64,000 bases of DNA from Bacillota bacterium (GCA_017442735.1 JAFRZE010000058.1:45792-109791), one strand, 5' to 3'; positions 24,524 through 34,201 are shown, counted from the first letter of the stretch. The notes: generated from the letters alone by a model not told the origin. Made by a program: numbers and translations.

Positions 24524-26080
24524 ATGAAATGGATCAGTAAGACCGACGCGATCAGAAGAGCCGATAAGTACGCGATTCGTGAACTCAAGGTTCCCGGAAT
24601 CCTGTTGATGGAAGAAGCTGCCAGACAGGTGGCACTTCGTCTGCAGAAGCTCTGCACCAAAGAGGATGATATCCTGTTCCTCTGCGGCAGCGGCGGCAAC
24701 GGCGGAGATGGCTTCGCGGCTGCCAGGATGATGAAATCCGCCGGCTATCAGGTTCGCGTGTTCTTTGCCGGGGAGAAGGACAGATTGTCGGATGACGCGA
24801 GAATCAATTATGATATGCTGAACGGATATCAGATCTCTGTTTTCTCTATTCCGCAGGCTTCTGTTTTCAATCATCTGGCGGCTGAAAGCGAATGGGTCGT
24901 CGATGCCCTGTTCGGTACAGGATTGGATCGGGAGATCCAGGGCCTTCATGAGCAGATCATCACCAGTGTCAATGAATTGCATAGGCGTGGCGTATTCAAA
25001 GTCCTTTCCATCGATATCCCGTCCGGTATACAGGGCGACACGGGCAACATCATGGGATGTGCGATCGAAGCGGATGAAACGGTGACTTTCTGCCGGTACA
25101 AACCCGGCCTGCTGTTGTATCCGGGAAGGGATCACGCCGGACATATCAGTGTGGTGGATATCGGGATCCCGGAATCGATCCCTCCGCTGCAGGAAGCGAA
25201 AGATTTTATGCTGGAGAAGCAGGACGTTGCCTGGCTTCTGCCGCAGAGAAGATCTCGTTCGCATAAAGGGCTTTATGGTCATTTGCTTGTCGCTGCGGGC
25301 AGCAAAAACATGTCCGGGGCAGCGGTGCTTTCCGCGGCCAGTGCCTATAAGGTAGGTACGGGACTGGTGGAAACACTGGTGCCTGAATCCATACAGTCGG
25401 TCCTGCAGAATCGAGTACCGGAAGCGATCTCCTATCCGTATCAGGCACAGACAGGGGAAGATCTCGGATTTCTTCCGGAGCTGATCGAGAAATCTTCGGC
25501 CGTTATGCTTGGACCGGGGCTGAGCACACAGCCCTATGCCCTGAATCTGATCAAACGAATCGTGGAACTGATGCCCAGGGAAAAGCCACTTGTGATGGAC
25601 GCGGATGCGTTGAACCTTCTGTCGGTGGATGAAGAACTTCAGCAGATGATTGCTAAAAGAGGCAGCAATACGGTGCTTACACCCCATCTGGGAGAAGCAT
25701 CCAGACTCCTGAATCTCAGCGTAAAGGAGATCATGGATGATCCGATCCACGCGGCCAAAGAGCTTTCAAAGCAATATCACAGTATCGCTGTCCTGAAAGA
25801 CGCGATGACGCTGGTATGTGAACCGGGCGGAAGGATGTTCTATAATACGACTGGCAACAACGGTATGTCGACAGCTGGTTCCGGGGATGTCCTTTCCGGC
25901 ATGATCGGCGGTCTTCTGGCTCAGGGAATGAGGATGTTTGAAGCGGCATGCTGCGGCGTCTATCTGCATGGCGCGGCCGGAGATCTGGCCAAGGCGGAAA
26001 AAGGCGCTTACGGGATGACTGCGACCGATATCCTGAAACATATTCATATTGAAAAGATCTGTGACATGAAGGAAGAATAA
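24524..26080 (+). CDS. nnr: Bifunctional NAD(P)HX epimerase/dehydratase
   Basis: The 518-residue protein repairs hydrated NAD(P)H. The N-terminal YjeF-like epimerase (1-210) shows FLCGSGGNGGDGFAAARM and DALFGTGLDREIQG. The C-terminal ribokinase-like dehydratase (about 230-510) shows HKGLYGHLLVAAGS, GPGLSTQ, LVMDADALNLL, LTPHLGEASRL and the ADP-site NNGMSTAGSGDVLSGMI. Both domains look complete. The start has AAGGAGGATTTC upstream. It lies 17 bp after cutC and 2 bp before ung. Confidence 0.94.
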   Translation: MKWISKTDAIRRADKYAIRELKVPGILLMEEAARQVALRLQKLCTKEDDILFLCGSGGNGGDGFAAARMMKSAGYQVRVFFAGEKDRLSDDARINYDMLNGYQISVFSIPQASVFNHLAAESEWVVDALFGTGLDREIQGLHEQIITSVNELHRRGVFKVLSIDIPSGIQGDTGNIMGCAIEADETVTFCRYKPGLLLYPGRDHAGHISVVDIGIPESIPPLQEAKDFMLEKQDVAWLLPQRRSRSHKGLYGHLLVAAGSKNMSGAAVLSAASAYKVGTGLVETLVPESIQSVLQNRVPEAISYPYQAQTGEDLGFLPELIEKSSAVMLGPGLSTQPYALNLIKRIVELMPREKPLVMDADALNLLSVDEELQQMIAKRGSNTVLTPHLGEASRLLNLSVKEIMDDPIHAAKELSKQYHSIAVLKDAMTLVCEPGGRMFYNTTGNNGMSTAGSGDVLSGMIGGLLAQGMRMFEAACCGVYLHGAAGDLAKAEKGAYGMTATDILKHIHIEKICDMKEE

Positions 26081-26082
26081 AC

Positions 26083-26757
26083 ATGGCACCCAGATTTACC
26101 AACGATTGGGCGGAGCTTTTGCAGGATGAGTTTCAGAAAGAGTATTATCAGAATCTGAGACGTTTTCTGGCGAGCGAATACCGTACAAAGGTGATCTATC
26201 CGGATATGTACCATATCTTCGCCGCACTGCAGAATACAGCCTATGAGGATGTCAAAGTCGTGATCCTGGGACAGGATCCCTATCACGGCCCCGGCCAGGC
26301 GCACGGATTCAGTTTTTCCGTACAGCCCGGGATCGATATCCCGCCGTCTCTTCGCAATATTTATCAGGAACTGAATGAAGATCTGGGCTGCTATATTCCG
26401 CATACCGGATATCTGAAGAAGTGGGCCGATCAGGGGGTTCTGCTGCTTAACGCCGTTTTGACTGTCCGCGCGGGCAGTCCGGGATCCCATCAGGGAATGG
26501 GCTGGGAGATGTTTACCGATGATATTATCCGTCTCTTAAACCAGCGTGAAAAGCCTATGGTGTTTATGCTGTGGGGAAGGTACGCGCGCAACAAGAAAGC
26601 ACTGATCACCGGAAGACAGCATCTGGTGCTGGAAGCCGCACATCCCAGTCCGTTATCTGCTTATCACGGTTTTTTCGGATGCAGACATTTTTCCAAAGCG
26701 AATGCTTTCCTGAGCGAACATGGGATAACACCTGTTGACTGGCAGATCGAAGATTAG
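26083..26757 (+). CDS. ung: Uracil-DNA glycosylase, family 1
   Basis: The 224-residue enzyme removes uracil from DNA. The water-activating Asp65 lies in LGQDPYHGPGQAHGFSFSV, and the leucine intercalation loop with the catalytic His is HPSPLSAYHGFFGCRHF. GVLLLNAVLTVRAG is the uracil-binding strand. Length and motifs are those of an intact family-1 enzyme. The start is 2 bp after nnr, so it should be co-transcribed with it. Confidence 0.96.
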   Translation: MAPRFTNDWAELLQDEFQKEYYQNLRRFLASEYRTKVIYPDMYHIFAALQNTAYEDVKVVILGQDPYHGPGQAHGFSFSVQPGIDIPPSLRNIYQELNEDLGCYIPHTGYLKKWADQGVLLLNAVLTVRAGSPGSHQGMGWEMFTDDIIRLLNQREKPMVFMLWGRYARNKKALITGRQHLVLEAAHPSPLSAYHGFFGCRHFSKANAFLSEHGITPVDWQIED

Positions 26758-26773
26758 TACTGGAGGAGAATAA

Positions 26774-27916
26774 ATGGGACGTTATTTTCGGGTAAGAGCA
26801 GAGATCCGGCAGGATGCTCTCAGGGGAAATATCCGGAGGATCCGTTCCGCGATAGGGGAAGAAACGCTTTTGATGGCTGTCATCAAAAGCAACGCTTATG
26901 GTCATGGCATCGAGCATGTCGTCCCGGTGATGGAAGAAGAAAAGGTAGATCAGTATGCGGTGGCTTCTGTCGGCGAAGGCCTGCAGGTAAGAAAGCTTAC
27001 CGAGAAACCTGTCCTGGTGCTCGGTTATACGGATCCGGATGATTATCGTGACGCGCTTTCAGCAGGGATCGACCTGACGATCTTCAGCCTTGAACAGGCG
27101 CAGATCCTTTCGGAAGTCTGTGAAAAAACCGAGAAAAAGGCAAGGATCCATATCAAAATCGAGACCGGGATGGAACGGATCGGGTTTGAGCCCGGTATCG
27201 TGACCGCGGAGTTTATTCGAAAAATCAGTCTGCTTCCCGGAATAGAGATCGCGGGCTTTTTCAGTCACTTCGCGAGAAGCGATGAAAAAGACAAATCTGC
27301 CGCGGAAAAACAGCTGAAGAAGATGACGGATTTTCTTGACGTACTGCAGAAACGCGGGGTCAGGATCCCACTCATGCATATCGCCAACAGCGCCGCTATC
27401 ATGGAATTTCCGGAAAGCTATCGCGATCTTCCGTATCCGGTCATGGTCCGTGCCGGCATTATGCTGTATGGATTATATCCATCCGATGAGATGGACAAGG
27501 AAGCGTTTATCCTTGATCCGGTCATGGAACTGAAATCGCATATCGTTCATCTGAAATGGGTGGATCAGGGAACACCGATCGGATACGGCGGGTCTTATGT
27601 GACGGATCGTCGGATGCATATCGCGACGATCCCTGTCGGATACGGAGACGGATATCCTCGCCATCTTTCCAATGTGGGCGAGGTGCTGATCCGGGGAATG
27701 AAAGCGCCGATCCGGGGCAGGGTCTGTATGGACCAGCTGATGGTGGATGTTACGGATATTCCCGGGGTAAGACTCAGAGACGAGGTAGAACTTTTCGGCA
27801 GAGATCTGCTGCTTGAGGAAGTAGCGGAAAAAGCCGGTACGATCCATTATGAGATCATATGTCAGCTGACAGATCGTGTAGAACGGGTAGGCGCACAAAC
27901 ATCTGAGGAGGAATAG
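26774..27916 (+). CDS. alr: Alanine racemase
   Basis: The 380-residue PLP enzyme makes D-alanine for peptidoglycan. Lys38 in AVIKSNAYGHG binds PLP; the second catalytic Tyr lies in PIGYGGSY near residue 265. KIETGMERIGF, FSHFARSDE and VRAGIMLYGLYP are typical barrel motifs, and VCMDQLMVDVT is the C-terminal domain mark. GGAGGAG precedes the ATG. It is followed after 3 bp by a sugar nucleotide pyrophosphorylase, so a wall-precursor unit is plausible. Confidence 0.95.
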   Translation: MGRYFRVRAEIRQDALRGNIRRIRSAIGEETLLMAVIKSNAYGHGIEHVVPVMEEEKVDQYAVASVGEGLQVRKLTEKPVLVLGYTDPDDYRDALSAGIDLTIFSLEQAQILSEVCEKTEKKARIHIKIETGMERIGFEPGIVTAEFIRKISLLPGIEIAGFFSHFARSDEKDKSAAEKQLKKMTDFLDVLQKRGVRIPLMHIANSAAIMEFPESYRDLPYPVMVRAGIMLYGLYPSDEMDKEAFILDPVMELKSHIVHLKWVDQGTPIGYGGSYVTDRRMHIATIPVGYGDGYPRHLSNVGEVLIRGMKAPIRGRVCMDQLMVDVTDIPGVRLRDEVELFGRDLLLEEVAEKAGTIHYEIICQLTDRVERVGAQTSEEE

Positions 27917-27919
27917 AAC

Positions 27920-29164
27920 ATGGACAAAATGAAAGAACAGGCACTGTTTGACCGGATGAAGACGGAAGGACAGGAGCAGATCCTTCGGTTCTGGTCTGAG
28001 CTTTCTGATGAACAAAAAGATTCTTTGGCCAGACAGATCGATGGGATAGATTTTCAGATGATCCGTGTTTCGATGCAGCAAAAAAACCTCGTGCTGGAGA
28101 GCGTCATCACACCGCTTCATACCGTCACGACGGAAGAACAGAAAGAGGAAGAAGAAAAAGACCGTGCGATCGGAGAAGAGATCATCCGGCAGGGGAAAGT
28201 CGCCGCTCTGGTACTTGCCGGCGGACAGGGATCACGTCTCGGATATGACGGACCGAAGGGAACACTGAAAGTCGGTATCACGCAAGATCTTTATCTTTTC
28301 GGTATTTTGATCTCCAATATGGTCAGCAATATGGAAAAGGCGCTCAGCAAAAGACCGCTGCATTTTCTGGTAATGACGAGCGACCAGAATCATGAAGCGA
28401 CGATACGCTTTTTTGAGGAGAAAGCCTATTTTGGCTACCCGAAAGAATATATCCATTTCTTCCGGCAGGATATGGCGCCGGCACTGTCTCATGAAGGAAA
28501 GATCCTGATGGAAGAGAAGGACCGGATATCGCTGGCACCGAACGGCAATGGGGGATGGTTTACTTCCATGCAGCGCTGCGGACTTCTGGAACAACTGAAG
28601 AAGGACGGCGTGGAATGGATCAACGTTTTTTCTGTCGATAATGTACTTCAGAATATCGCGGATCCTGTCTTCCTCGGCGCGGCTTCTTCGCGCGGTGTTT
28701 ATGCCGGATCGAAAGTGATCGCCAAGGTAAATCCGGACGAAAGAGTTGGCGCGATCTGCTATAGAAATGGCAGGCCATCCGTGGTAGAATACTCGGAACT
28801 GACAGAAGAGATGAGAAACGCCATAGATCAGGACGGACATTATTTGTACAATTTCGGCGTGACCCTCAACTATATTTTCCATCTGAAAGAAACAGAAGAA
28901 GCGGCGAAAAGTCAGCTGCCGATCCATCGGGCCAACAAAAAGATCGCCTGTATCGATGAGAAAGGTGATCGTGTGCGGCCGGCAGAGCCCAACGCCTTCA
29001 AGCTGGAGTACTTTATCTTTGATATTCTGGAAGCTTTCGATGATGTCCTGTCACTGGAATGTATTCGGGAAGATGAGTTCGCGCCGATCAAAAACAAAGA
29101 AGGTGTCGATTCACTGGAAACTGCCAGAGCCCTGCTGGTGAAAAAGACTGGAAGGCCGCTCTAA
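27920..29164 (+). CDS. UDP-sugar pyrophosphorylase (UDPGP type 1 / UAP-like)
   Basis: The 414-residue protein has the nucleotidyltransferase signature LVLAGGQGSRLGYDGPKGT (about 95-113), then FLVMTSDQNHE, NGNGGWFTSM, INVFSVDNVL and a late FKLEYFIFDILEAF. This is the eukaryote-like UDP-GlcNAc/UDP-sugar pyrophosphorylase fold, distinct from GlmU. It likely forms UDP-N-acetylglucosamine or a related UDP-sugar from UTP and the sugar-1-phosphate; the exact sugar is not readable. GAGGAGGAATAG precedes the ATG. Confidence 0.88.
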   Translation: MDKMKEQALFDRMKTEGQEQILRFWSELSDEQKDSLARQIDGIDFQMIRVSMQQKNLVLESVITPLHTVTTEEQKEEEEKDRAIGEEIIRQGKVAALVLAGGQGSRLGYDGPKGTLKVGITQDLYLFGILISNMVSNMEKALSKRPLHFLVMTSDQNHEATIRFFEEKAYFGYPKEYIHFFRQDMAPALSHEGKILMEEKDRISLAPNGNGGWFTSMQRCGLLEQLKKDGVEWINVFSVDNVLQNIADPVFLGAASSRGVYAGSKVIAKVNPDERVGAICYRNGRPSVVEYSELTEEMRNAIDQDGHYLYNFGVTLNYIFHLKETEEAAKSQLPIHRANKKIACIDEKGDRVRPAEPNAFKLEYFIFDILEAFDDVLSLECIREDEFAPIKNKEGVDSLETARALLVKKTGRPL

Positions 29165-29184
29165 ACTGACAAAGGAGAGACAGT

Positions 29185-29745
29185 ATGAAGAAACCATTTG
29201 TGGTCGCGATCGCCGGATGCTCAGGCAGCGGCAAATCCACACTCTCAAAGATCCTTCTGGATGATCTGAAAGACTTTCGTACAGAACTGCTGGCTACGGA
29301 TCGTTATTTCAACCGTCCGCTTCCCAAGATGATCTCGCCGCTTTCCGGACTTGAGTATGACGATTATAACTGCCCGGAGTCCCTGAATTTTGAAAAGTAC
29401 TATGAGGATGTCAAGGCGCTTGTCAGCCGGGAAGATCTGGATATCGTGATCCTGGAAGGCCTGACGGTCCTGTATTTTCCCGAGCTGCTGGAACTGGAGG
29501 ATCTGAAGATCTATATCGATCTCGATCCGGAGATCCGGATGTACAGAAGGATCGTGCGCAACATGAAGGCCGGCCGCGGAACAATGGAAGAGATCGCGGA
29601 TTTCTATCTGAACTCCGCCAAATACAGTGAGACAAAGTATTTTCTTCCTACCAAGCTGAACGCGGACATTATCCTGGGCGGACATAATTTCCAGGAAAAG
29701 GCTGTGAAAATCATCGAAGGATATATTCGGGACGAGCTATGTTAA
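29185..29745 (+). CDS. Uridine kinase/phosphoribulokinase-like P-loop protein
   Basis: The 186-residue protein starts KKPFVVAIAGCSGSGKSTLSKIL, a Walker A typical of uridine kinases, followed by ATDRYFNRPLP (substrate Asp-Arg-Tyr) and DIVILEGLTVLYFPEL. YIDLDPEIRMYRRIVRNMKAGR is the lid region with arginines. It is shorter than UdK, and the substrate may not be uridine. AAAGGAGAGA precedes the ATG. The stop overlaps the NAD kinase start by 7 bp. Confidence 0.8.
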   Translation: MKKPFVVAIAGCSGSGKSTLSKILLDDLKDFRTELLATDRYFNRPLPKMISPLSGLEYDDYNCPESLNFEKYYEDVKALVSREDLDIVILEGLTVLYFPELLELEDLKIYIDLDPEIRMYRRIVRNMKAGRGTMEEIADFYLNSAKYSETKYFLPTKLNADIILGGHNFQEKAVKIIEGYIRDELC

Positions 29746-30548
29746 GATCAGTATTTGTTTACTCCAACCGGGACAAAGACCAGGATGGGGAAAAACGGAG
29801 ATATGTCGAAGACTTTCTGAAAAGCCAGGGCGTAGAAGTCCAGTCTCTTTCGGAGGAGACACCGAAACCATATCAGGCGGATCTTGCCATCGTCCTTGGC
29901 GGTGACGGTACGATGATCCGGCTTGCGCATCTTCTGCTGGGAACAGGAATCCCGATCATCGGGATCAATCTGGGCCGTCTCGGCTATATGGCAGAGATCG
30001 AATGGAATAAAGTGGAAGAATGCCTTCAGAAGGCGATCCGCGGAGACTTTACCGTGGAAGAGAGGCTGATGCTGGAAGCCAGAATAGGGAATGATCCGAA
30101 GACTTATTTCGCGGTCAACGATTTTGCCATTCACAGAGATCTGAGTGATGGTATTCTGGCGATCCGATGTGAGATCAACGGACATTTTCTCGCGGATTTT
30201 CAGGCAGACGGTATCATTATCGCATCCCCCTGCGGATCCACAGCCTATAATTTCTCCGCGGGCGGGCCCATACTGAATCCGGTTTCCGATAACCTGATCC
30301 TTACACCGCTTTGCGCGCACGGTCTTCTGGATCGTTCGATCGTACTCCGAGGCGATGATCATCTGGACTTTTATATTGGCAGTTTTTCAAAAGCGGATCA
30401 GGCAGCTTTTATCGGGGACGGAGGCAGGGTCATTCCGATCCCGGCCGATACCTGGATCCATGTCTATAAGAGCCGTTATTCTTTCCCTCTGGCCAAGGTT
30501 TCGGATATGAGCTTCTTTGAGATCGTTCAGAAAAAAATGCGTCCCTAA
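29739..30548 (+). CDS. nadK: NAD kinase
   Basis: The 269-residue enzyme phosphorylates NAD to NADP. The diagnostic GGDGTMIR (about 53-60) and the conserved ND of FAVNDFAIHRD are present. GINLGRLGYMAEIEW and ASPCGSTAYNFSAGGPILNP are the substrate-binding signatures. Length is normal. The start lies within the end of the preceding kinase gene. The unit ends before the strong promoter at 30557. Confidence 0.95.
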   Translation: MLRSVFVYSNRDKDQDGEKRRYVEDFLKSQGVEVQSLSEETPKPYQADLAIVLGGDGTMIRLAHLLLGTGIPIIGINLGRLGYMAEIEWNKVEECLQKAIRGDFTVEERLMLEARIGNDPKTYFAVNDFAIHRDLSDGILAIRCEINGHFLADFQADGIIIASPCGSTAYNFSAGGPILNPVSDNLILTPLCAHGLLDRSIVLRGDDHLDFYIGSFSKADQAAFIGDGGRVIPIPADTWIHVYKSRYSFPLAKVSDMSFFEIVQKKMRP

Positions 30549-30556
30549 AATATATG

Positions 30557-30585
30557 TTGACAGCAGTGAATGATGGGTGTATAAT
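30557..30585 (+). promoter_or_regulatory. Strong promoter of the ylxM-ffh operon
   Basis: Both boxes match consensus: TTGACA (30557-30562), a 17-bp spacer and TATAAT (30580-30585). It stands 51 bp before the ylxM start and probably serves the SRP/ribosome block. Confidence 0.85.
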
Positions 30586-30635
30586 ATCGGACTGTCAAGC
30601 AAAAAAACTTGACACTTCATGCGCGGGTGGTTGCC

Positions 30636-30983
30636 ATGGACGAAATATACTATCATTCACTGCTGTTCGATTTTTACGGAGAATTACTGACAGAGAAACA
30701 AAGAGAGATCATGAAGCTCTATACGCAGGAAGATCTTTCGCTTGGCGAGATCGGTGAACTTCTCCATATCAGCCGTCAGGGAGTTTCTGACGCCGTACAT
30801 CGTTCTTTATCCAGTATGCGGCAGATCGAGAACAAACTGCATATGATCGAACGTTTTATCAACTTATCGAATCTGACAGAGGATCTGGAACAGAAGATCT
30901 GTCAGTCAAGCGCAAGGGAAGAGCTTCTTCCGTCCATTATCGAGCTCAAAAATACCCTCGCGATCAGCCCCGATCAGGAGTAA
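30636..30983 (+). CDS. ylxM: YlxM-type DNA-binding protein, SRP operon
   Basis: From ATG 30636 the product is 115 residues. SLLFDFYGELLTEKQREIMK and DLSLGEIGELLHISRQGVSD form the sigma-70 region-4-like helix-turn-helix of the YlxM/p13 family, with a C-terminal coiled helix. It lies directly before ffh, as in most Firmicutes, and is thought to modulate SRP expression or function. A longer frame with starts at 30609 and 30627 exists, but the family begins at this Met. The Shine-Dalgarno (GGGTGG) is weak. Confidence 0.9.
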   Translation: MDEIYYHSLLFDFYGELLTEKQREIMKLYTQEDLSLGEIGELLHISRQGVSDAVHRSLSSMRQIENKLHMIERFINLSNLTEDLEQKICQSSAREELLPSIIELKNTLAISPDQE

Positions 30984-30987
30984 GCTA

Positions 30988-32376
30988 ATGGCATTTGAAA
31001 ATCTATCCGATAAACTGCAGGAAGTCTTTAAAGGATTCCGCAGCAAAGGTACACTGACCGAAAAAGATCTGAAAGATGGTCTCAGGGAAGTCAAGCTGGC
31101 ACTTCTGGAAGCGGATGTCAACTTTAAAGTAGTCAGACAATTCGTGGCCAGGATCCAGGAACGAGCACTCGGCTCTGATGTTCTGAAGAGCCTGACTCCC
31201 GGGCAGCAGGTCATCAAGATCGTAAATGAAGAAATGATCGCCCTGATGGGTTCCGATCAGGAATCCGGGCTGATCTACGGCAGTACTTCACCCAGCGTCT
31301 TTATGATGGCTGGTCTTCAGGGTGCCGGTAAAACCACGATGGCGGCCAAACTGGCCAATATGCTGAAAACTCGCGGCAAGAAACCGCTTCTTGCTGCTTG
31401 TGATATTTATCGTCCGGCGGCTGTTAAGCAGCTGCAGATCCTCGGCGAGCAGGTCGGCGTTCCTGTCTTTGAGATGGGAACAGACCATGATCCGGTAGAG
31501 ATCGCCCGAGGTGCTGTTGAAAAAGCAAAGGTGCTCGGATGCAATCTGGTGATCGTCGATACGGCAGGTCGACTGCAGATCGATGAAAACCTGATGGAAG
31601 AGCTGCAGCGGATCAAGGAAGCCGTGAATCCTTCTGAGATCCTGCTGGTCGTGGATGCCATGACCGGTCAGGAAGCGGTGAATGTGGCTAAAGGTTTCGA
31701 CGAGAAACTGGATGTCACCGGCGTGATCCTGACGAAGCTGGATGGTGATACCAGAGGTGGTGCTGCGCTTTCTGTCCGCGCAGTCACGGGCAAACCCATC
31801 AAGTTCTCCGGTATCGGAGAAAAGATGAGCGATATTGAACAGTTCCATCCGGACCGGATGGCATCCCGGATCCTCGGCATGGGCGATGTGCTGACGATGA
31901 TCGAAAAAGCACAGAGCGCCATCGACGAGGAAGATGCCAAAAACCTGTCCAAGCGTGCGATGTCGAAAGACTACAACCTGGAAGATTTTCTTTCCAGCAT
32001 GCAGCAGGTGACAAAAATGGGAAGTGTCAGCTCTCTTCTGGGGATGATCCCCGGAATGGCAGGCAAGATCAAGGATACGGATATCGATGAAGGCGCGTTT
32101 AAACGACTGGAAGCGATGATCTATTCTATGACGCCGGAAGAGAGAAGAAAACCTCAGATCCTGAACGCGTCCAGAAAGCGCAGGATCGTCAAGGGGTCGG
32201 GCACCAGTATTCAGGAACTGAATCGTCTGCTTAAACAGTTTGACCAGATGAAAGGCATGATGAAACAGTTCAGCGGCAAGAAAGGCCGCAAAGCTATGCT
32301 AAGACAGCTCGGCGGATTAGGCGGGGGCATGAGCCTGCCCGGCATGAACCGGGGCCAGAATCCGTTCGGGTTCTAA
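30988..32376 (+). CDS. ffh: Signal recognition particle protein Ffh (SRP54)
   Basis: The 462-residue GTPase targets nascent membrane proteins. The N domain is followed by the G domain: [16 protein letters not shown] (G1), [23 protein letters not shown] (G3) and [13 protein letters not shown] (G4). The methionine-rich M domain follows (about 300-462), with [14 protein letters not shown] and the RNA-binding [12 protein letters not shown] helix. The tail is rich in Gly and Met. CAGGAG precedes the ATG. It follows ylxM by 4 bp. Confidence 0.97.
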   Translation: MAFENLSDKLQEVFKGFRSKGTLTEKDLKDGLREVKLALLEADVNFKVVRQFVARIQERALGSDVLKSLTPGQQVIKIVNEEMIALMGSDQESGLIYGSTSPSVFMMAGLQGAGKTTMAAKLANMLKTRGKKPLLAACDIYRPAAVKQLQILGEQVGVPVFEMGTDHDPVEIARGAVEKAKVLGCNLVIVDTAGRLQIDENLMEELQRIKEAVNPSEILLVVDAMTGQEAVNVAKGFDEKLDVTGVILTKLDGDTRGGAALSVRAVTGKPIKFSGIGEKMSDIEQFHPDRMASRILGMGDVLTMIEKAQSAIDEEDAKNLSKRAMSKDYNLEDFLSSMQQVTKMGSVSSLLGMIPGMAGKIKDTDIDEGAFKRLEAMIYSMTPEERRKPQILNASRKRRIVKGSGTSIQELNRLLKQFDQMKGMMKQFSGKKGRKAMLRQLGGLGGGMSLPGMNRGQNPFGF

Positions 32377-32402
32377 AATCAGGAAAACAGGAGGTAAAGA
32401 CG

Positions 32403-32642
32403 ATGGTAAAGATCAGACTGAAGAGAATGGGTAAAAAAGGTGCGCCTACATATCGTATTGTTGTCGCTGATGTTCGTTCTCCCAGAGATGGCCGTTTTAT
32501 CGATGAGATCGGTTTCTATGATCCGACCAGAGATCCCAGCGTGATCAAGGTCGATCAGGAAAAGGCCAGTGCCTGGCTTGGCAACGGTGCTCAGCCGACC
32601 GAAACTGTGAAAAAGCTTCTGAAGATCGCAGGAATCGAGTAA
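32403..32642 (+). CDS. rpsP: 30S ribosomal protein S16
   Basis: The 79-residue protein begins [20 protein letters not shown] and has [14 protein letters not shown] and [16 protein letters not shown], all standard for bS16. ACAGGAGGTAAAG precedes the ATG. Its place between ffh and khpA is the usual order. Confidence 0.97.
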   Translation: MVKIRLKRMGKKGAPTYRIVVADVRSPRDGRFIDEIGFYDPTRDPSVIKVDQEKASAWLGNGAQPTETVKKLLKIAGIE

Positions 32643-32664
32643 GACGATCAGTTAGGAGGTTGCA

Positions 32665-32895
32665 GTGAAAGAACTGGTTGAGATCATTGTGAAAGCTCTG
32701 GTGGATGCACCGGATCAGGTCGTCATCACTGAAGAGACACAAAATGACGAACAGGTGATCTCCATTAAAGTCGCAGCTGAGGACATGGGCAAAGTCATTG
32801 GTAAACAAGGCAGAATCGCGAAAGCGATCCGTACTGTTGTCAAGGCGGCGGCAATCAAGGATGACACTAAGGTTTCGGTCGAGATCGTTCAGTGA
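32665..32895 (+). CDS. khpA: KH-domain RNA-binding protein KhpA (YlqC)
   Basis: The 76-residue product has a single KH domain with the loop GKVIGKQGRIAKAIRTVVKAA. KhpA pairs with KhpB to bind RNA and affects division and wall synthesis in several Firmicutes. The start is a GTG at 32665 with TTAGGAGG upstream. It is followed by the hairpin at 32898-32929. Confidence 0.94.
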   Translation: MKELVEIIVKALVDAPDQVVITEETQNDEQVISIKVAAEDMGKVIGKQGRIAKAIRTVVKAAAIKDDTKVSVEIVQ

Positions 32896-32897
32896 AC

Positions 32898-32929
32898 AGA
32901 GGGGTCAGCAAAAGCGCTGACCTCTTTTT
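32898..32929 (+). terminator. Hairpin plus T-run between khpA and rimM
   Basis: GGTCAGC (32903-32909) and GCTGACC (32916-32922), with a GAGG/CTC extension, form a strong stem around AAAAGC, followed by TCTTTTT. It has terminator form inside a conserved operon, so it is probably a partial terminator lowering downstream expression. Confidence 0.65.
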
Positions 32930-32957
32930 GCCACTAACAGAAGATGAGGGAATAGTC

Positions 32958-33464
32958 ATGTTTCGTGTCGGTGTAGTCAGTTCGGTGCACGGTATCAAAG
33001 GGGCAGTCAAAGTTTATCCGACGACGGATGATAGTCAAAGATTCGAAAAGCTGAAAAGGGTTTTTTTCAGCCGGGATGAAGAGGGTGAAAGGATCCTCGG
33101 AGAACTGTTCATCACTTCCGTTCAGTATCAGAAGGATATGCTGATCCTGAAGTTCCGCAGTGTCGATTCGGCGGAGATAGCCGAGAAGCTGAAGGGAGGA
33201 TCCATCTGGATACCGGATGAGGAAGCCATTCCGCTTGAGGAGGATGAATTTTACATCCGAGATTTCCTTGGTGCCGAGGTCTATACAGAAGATGGATTCT
33301 ACGGTACAGTGACCGACATCCTGGAGACCGGCGCGAATTTCGTGCTGGAGATCGAAAAACAGGATCGGGAAACGATCCTGATCCCGGTCATTCATGACTG
33401 TATTCTGGAAATGGATCAGAAGAAGCATCGGATCGTGATCAGACTGTTGGAGGGTTTGGAGTGA
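32958..33464 (+). CDS. rimM: 16S rRNA processing protein RimM
   Basis: From ATG 32958 the product is 168 residues, starting MFRVGVVSSVHGIKGAVKVY, the family N-terminus. VDSAEIAEKLKGGSIWIPDEE lies in the RimM domain, and FYIRDFLGAEVYTEDGFYGTV starts the PRC-barrel. It aids 30S maturation near S19. A longer reading from 32892 would run through the hairpin and add unrelated sequence, so it is rejected. The end overlaps trmD by four bases. Confidence 0.93.
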   Translation: MFRVGVVSSVHGIKGAVKVYPTTDDSQRFEKLKRVFFSRDEEGERILGELFITSVQYQKDMLILKFRSVDSAEIAEKLKGGSIWIPDEEAIPLEEDEFYIRDFLGAEVYTEDGFYGTVTDILETGANFVLEIEKQDRETILIPVIHDCILEMDQKKHRIVIRLLEGLE

Positions 33465-34201
33465 AATATACGGTTTTGACTCTTTTTCCTGAGATGATCG
33501 AAAGCGCGTCGACGGAAAGCATTGTCGGAAGAGCGATCGAAAAAGGGATCATTGAACTGAAAACGATCGATATCCGCAAATATGCCCGTAACCGTTATGG
33601 GAGTGTGGATGATTATCCGTTTGGCGGCGGAGCCGGGATGGTCATGCAGGCGGAGCCGGTCTGCCAGGCTGTCGAAGAAGCGAAAAACGGGAAAGAAGGA
33701 AATAAAACCCCCGTGATTTTGATGTCTCCGGCGGGTCGGAGGTTTACTCAGACGATCGCCCGGGAACTAGCGGAATATGAAGAACTGATCATTCTCTGCG
33801 GACATTATGAGGGGATCGATAGACGCGTGATCGATGAGGCCGTGACGGATGAGATATCCATCGGTGATTATGTACTGACAGGCGGCGAGCTTCCCGCCCT
33901 GGTGGTGATGGATGCCGTATCCAGAATGATCCCGGGTGTGCTGGGAAATGAATCATCCGCGGAGGAAGAATCTTTTTCCGGAATGTGGCTTGAATATCCG
34001 CAGTATACAAGGCCGAGGGTTTTTCACGGTCAGGAAGTCCCGGAGGTGCTTCTGTCCGGTAATCATGAGCAGATCCGGAAGTGGAGATTGAAGGAAGCGA
34101 TCCGTACAACGCTCGAAAGAAGACCGGATCTGATATGTGAAGAGCAGCTGACAAAAGAAGAGAAAAAAATACTTCAAGATTTGCTGGACAACCAGAATTA
34201 A
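33461..34201 (+). CDS. trmD: tRNA (guanine-N1)-methyltransferase
   Basis: TrmD methylates G37 of tRNA. The 246-residue protein starts with a GTG at 33461 inside the rimM stop. The knotted SPOUT core shows YPFGGGAGMVMQ, LCGHYEGIDRRV and EISIGDYVLTGGELPALVVMDA with the catalytic Asp in the later ESFSGMWLEYPQYTRP loop region. The length is standard. The rplS promoter starts within its last codons. Confidence 0.96.
   Translation: MKYTVLTLFPEMIESASTESIVGRAIEKGIIELKTIDIRKYARNRYGSVDDYPFGGGAGMVMQAEPVCQAVEEAKNGKEGNKTPVILMSPAGRRFTQTIARELAEYEELIILCGHYEGIDRRVIDEAVTDEISIGDYVLTGGELPALVVMDAVSRMIPGVLGNESSAEEESFSGMWLEYPQYTRPRVFHGQEVPEVLLSGNHEQIRKWRLKEAIRTTLERRPDLICEEQLTKEEKKILQDLLDNQN

Noticed and set aside
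28065..28268. Short basic frame inside the UDP-sugar pyrophosphorylase gene
   Set aside because: It is an out-of-frame shadow with no site of its own.
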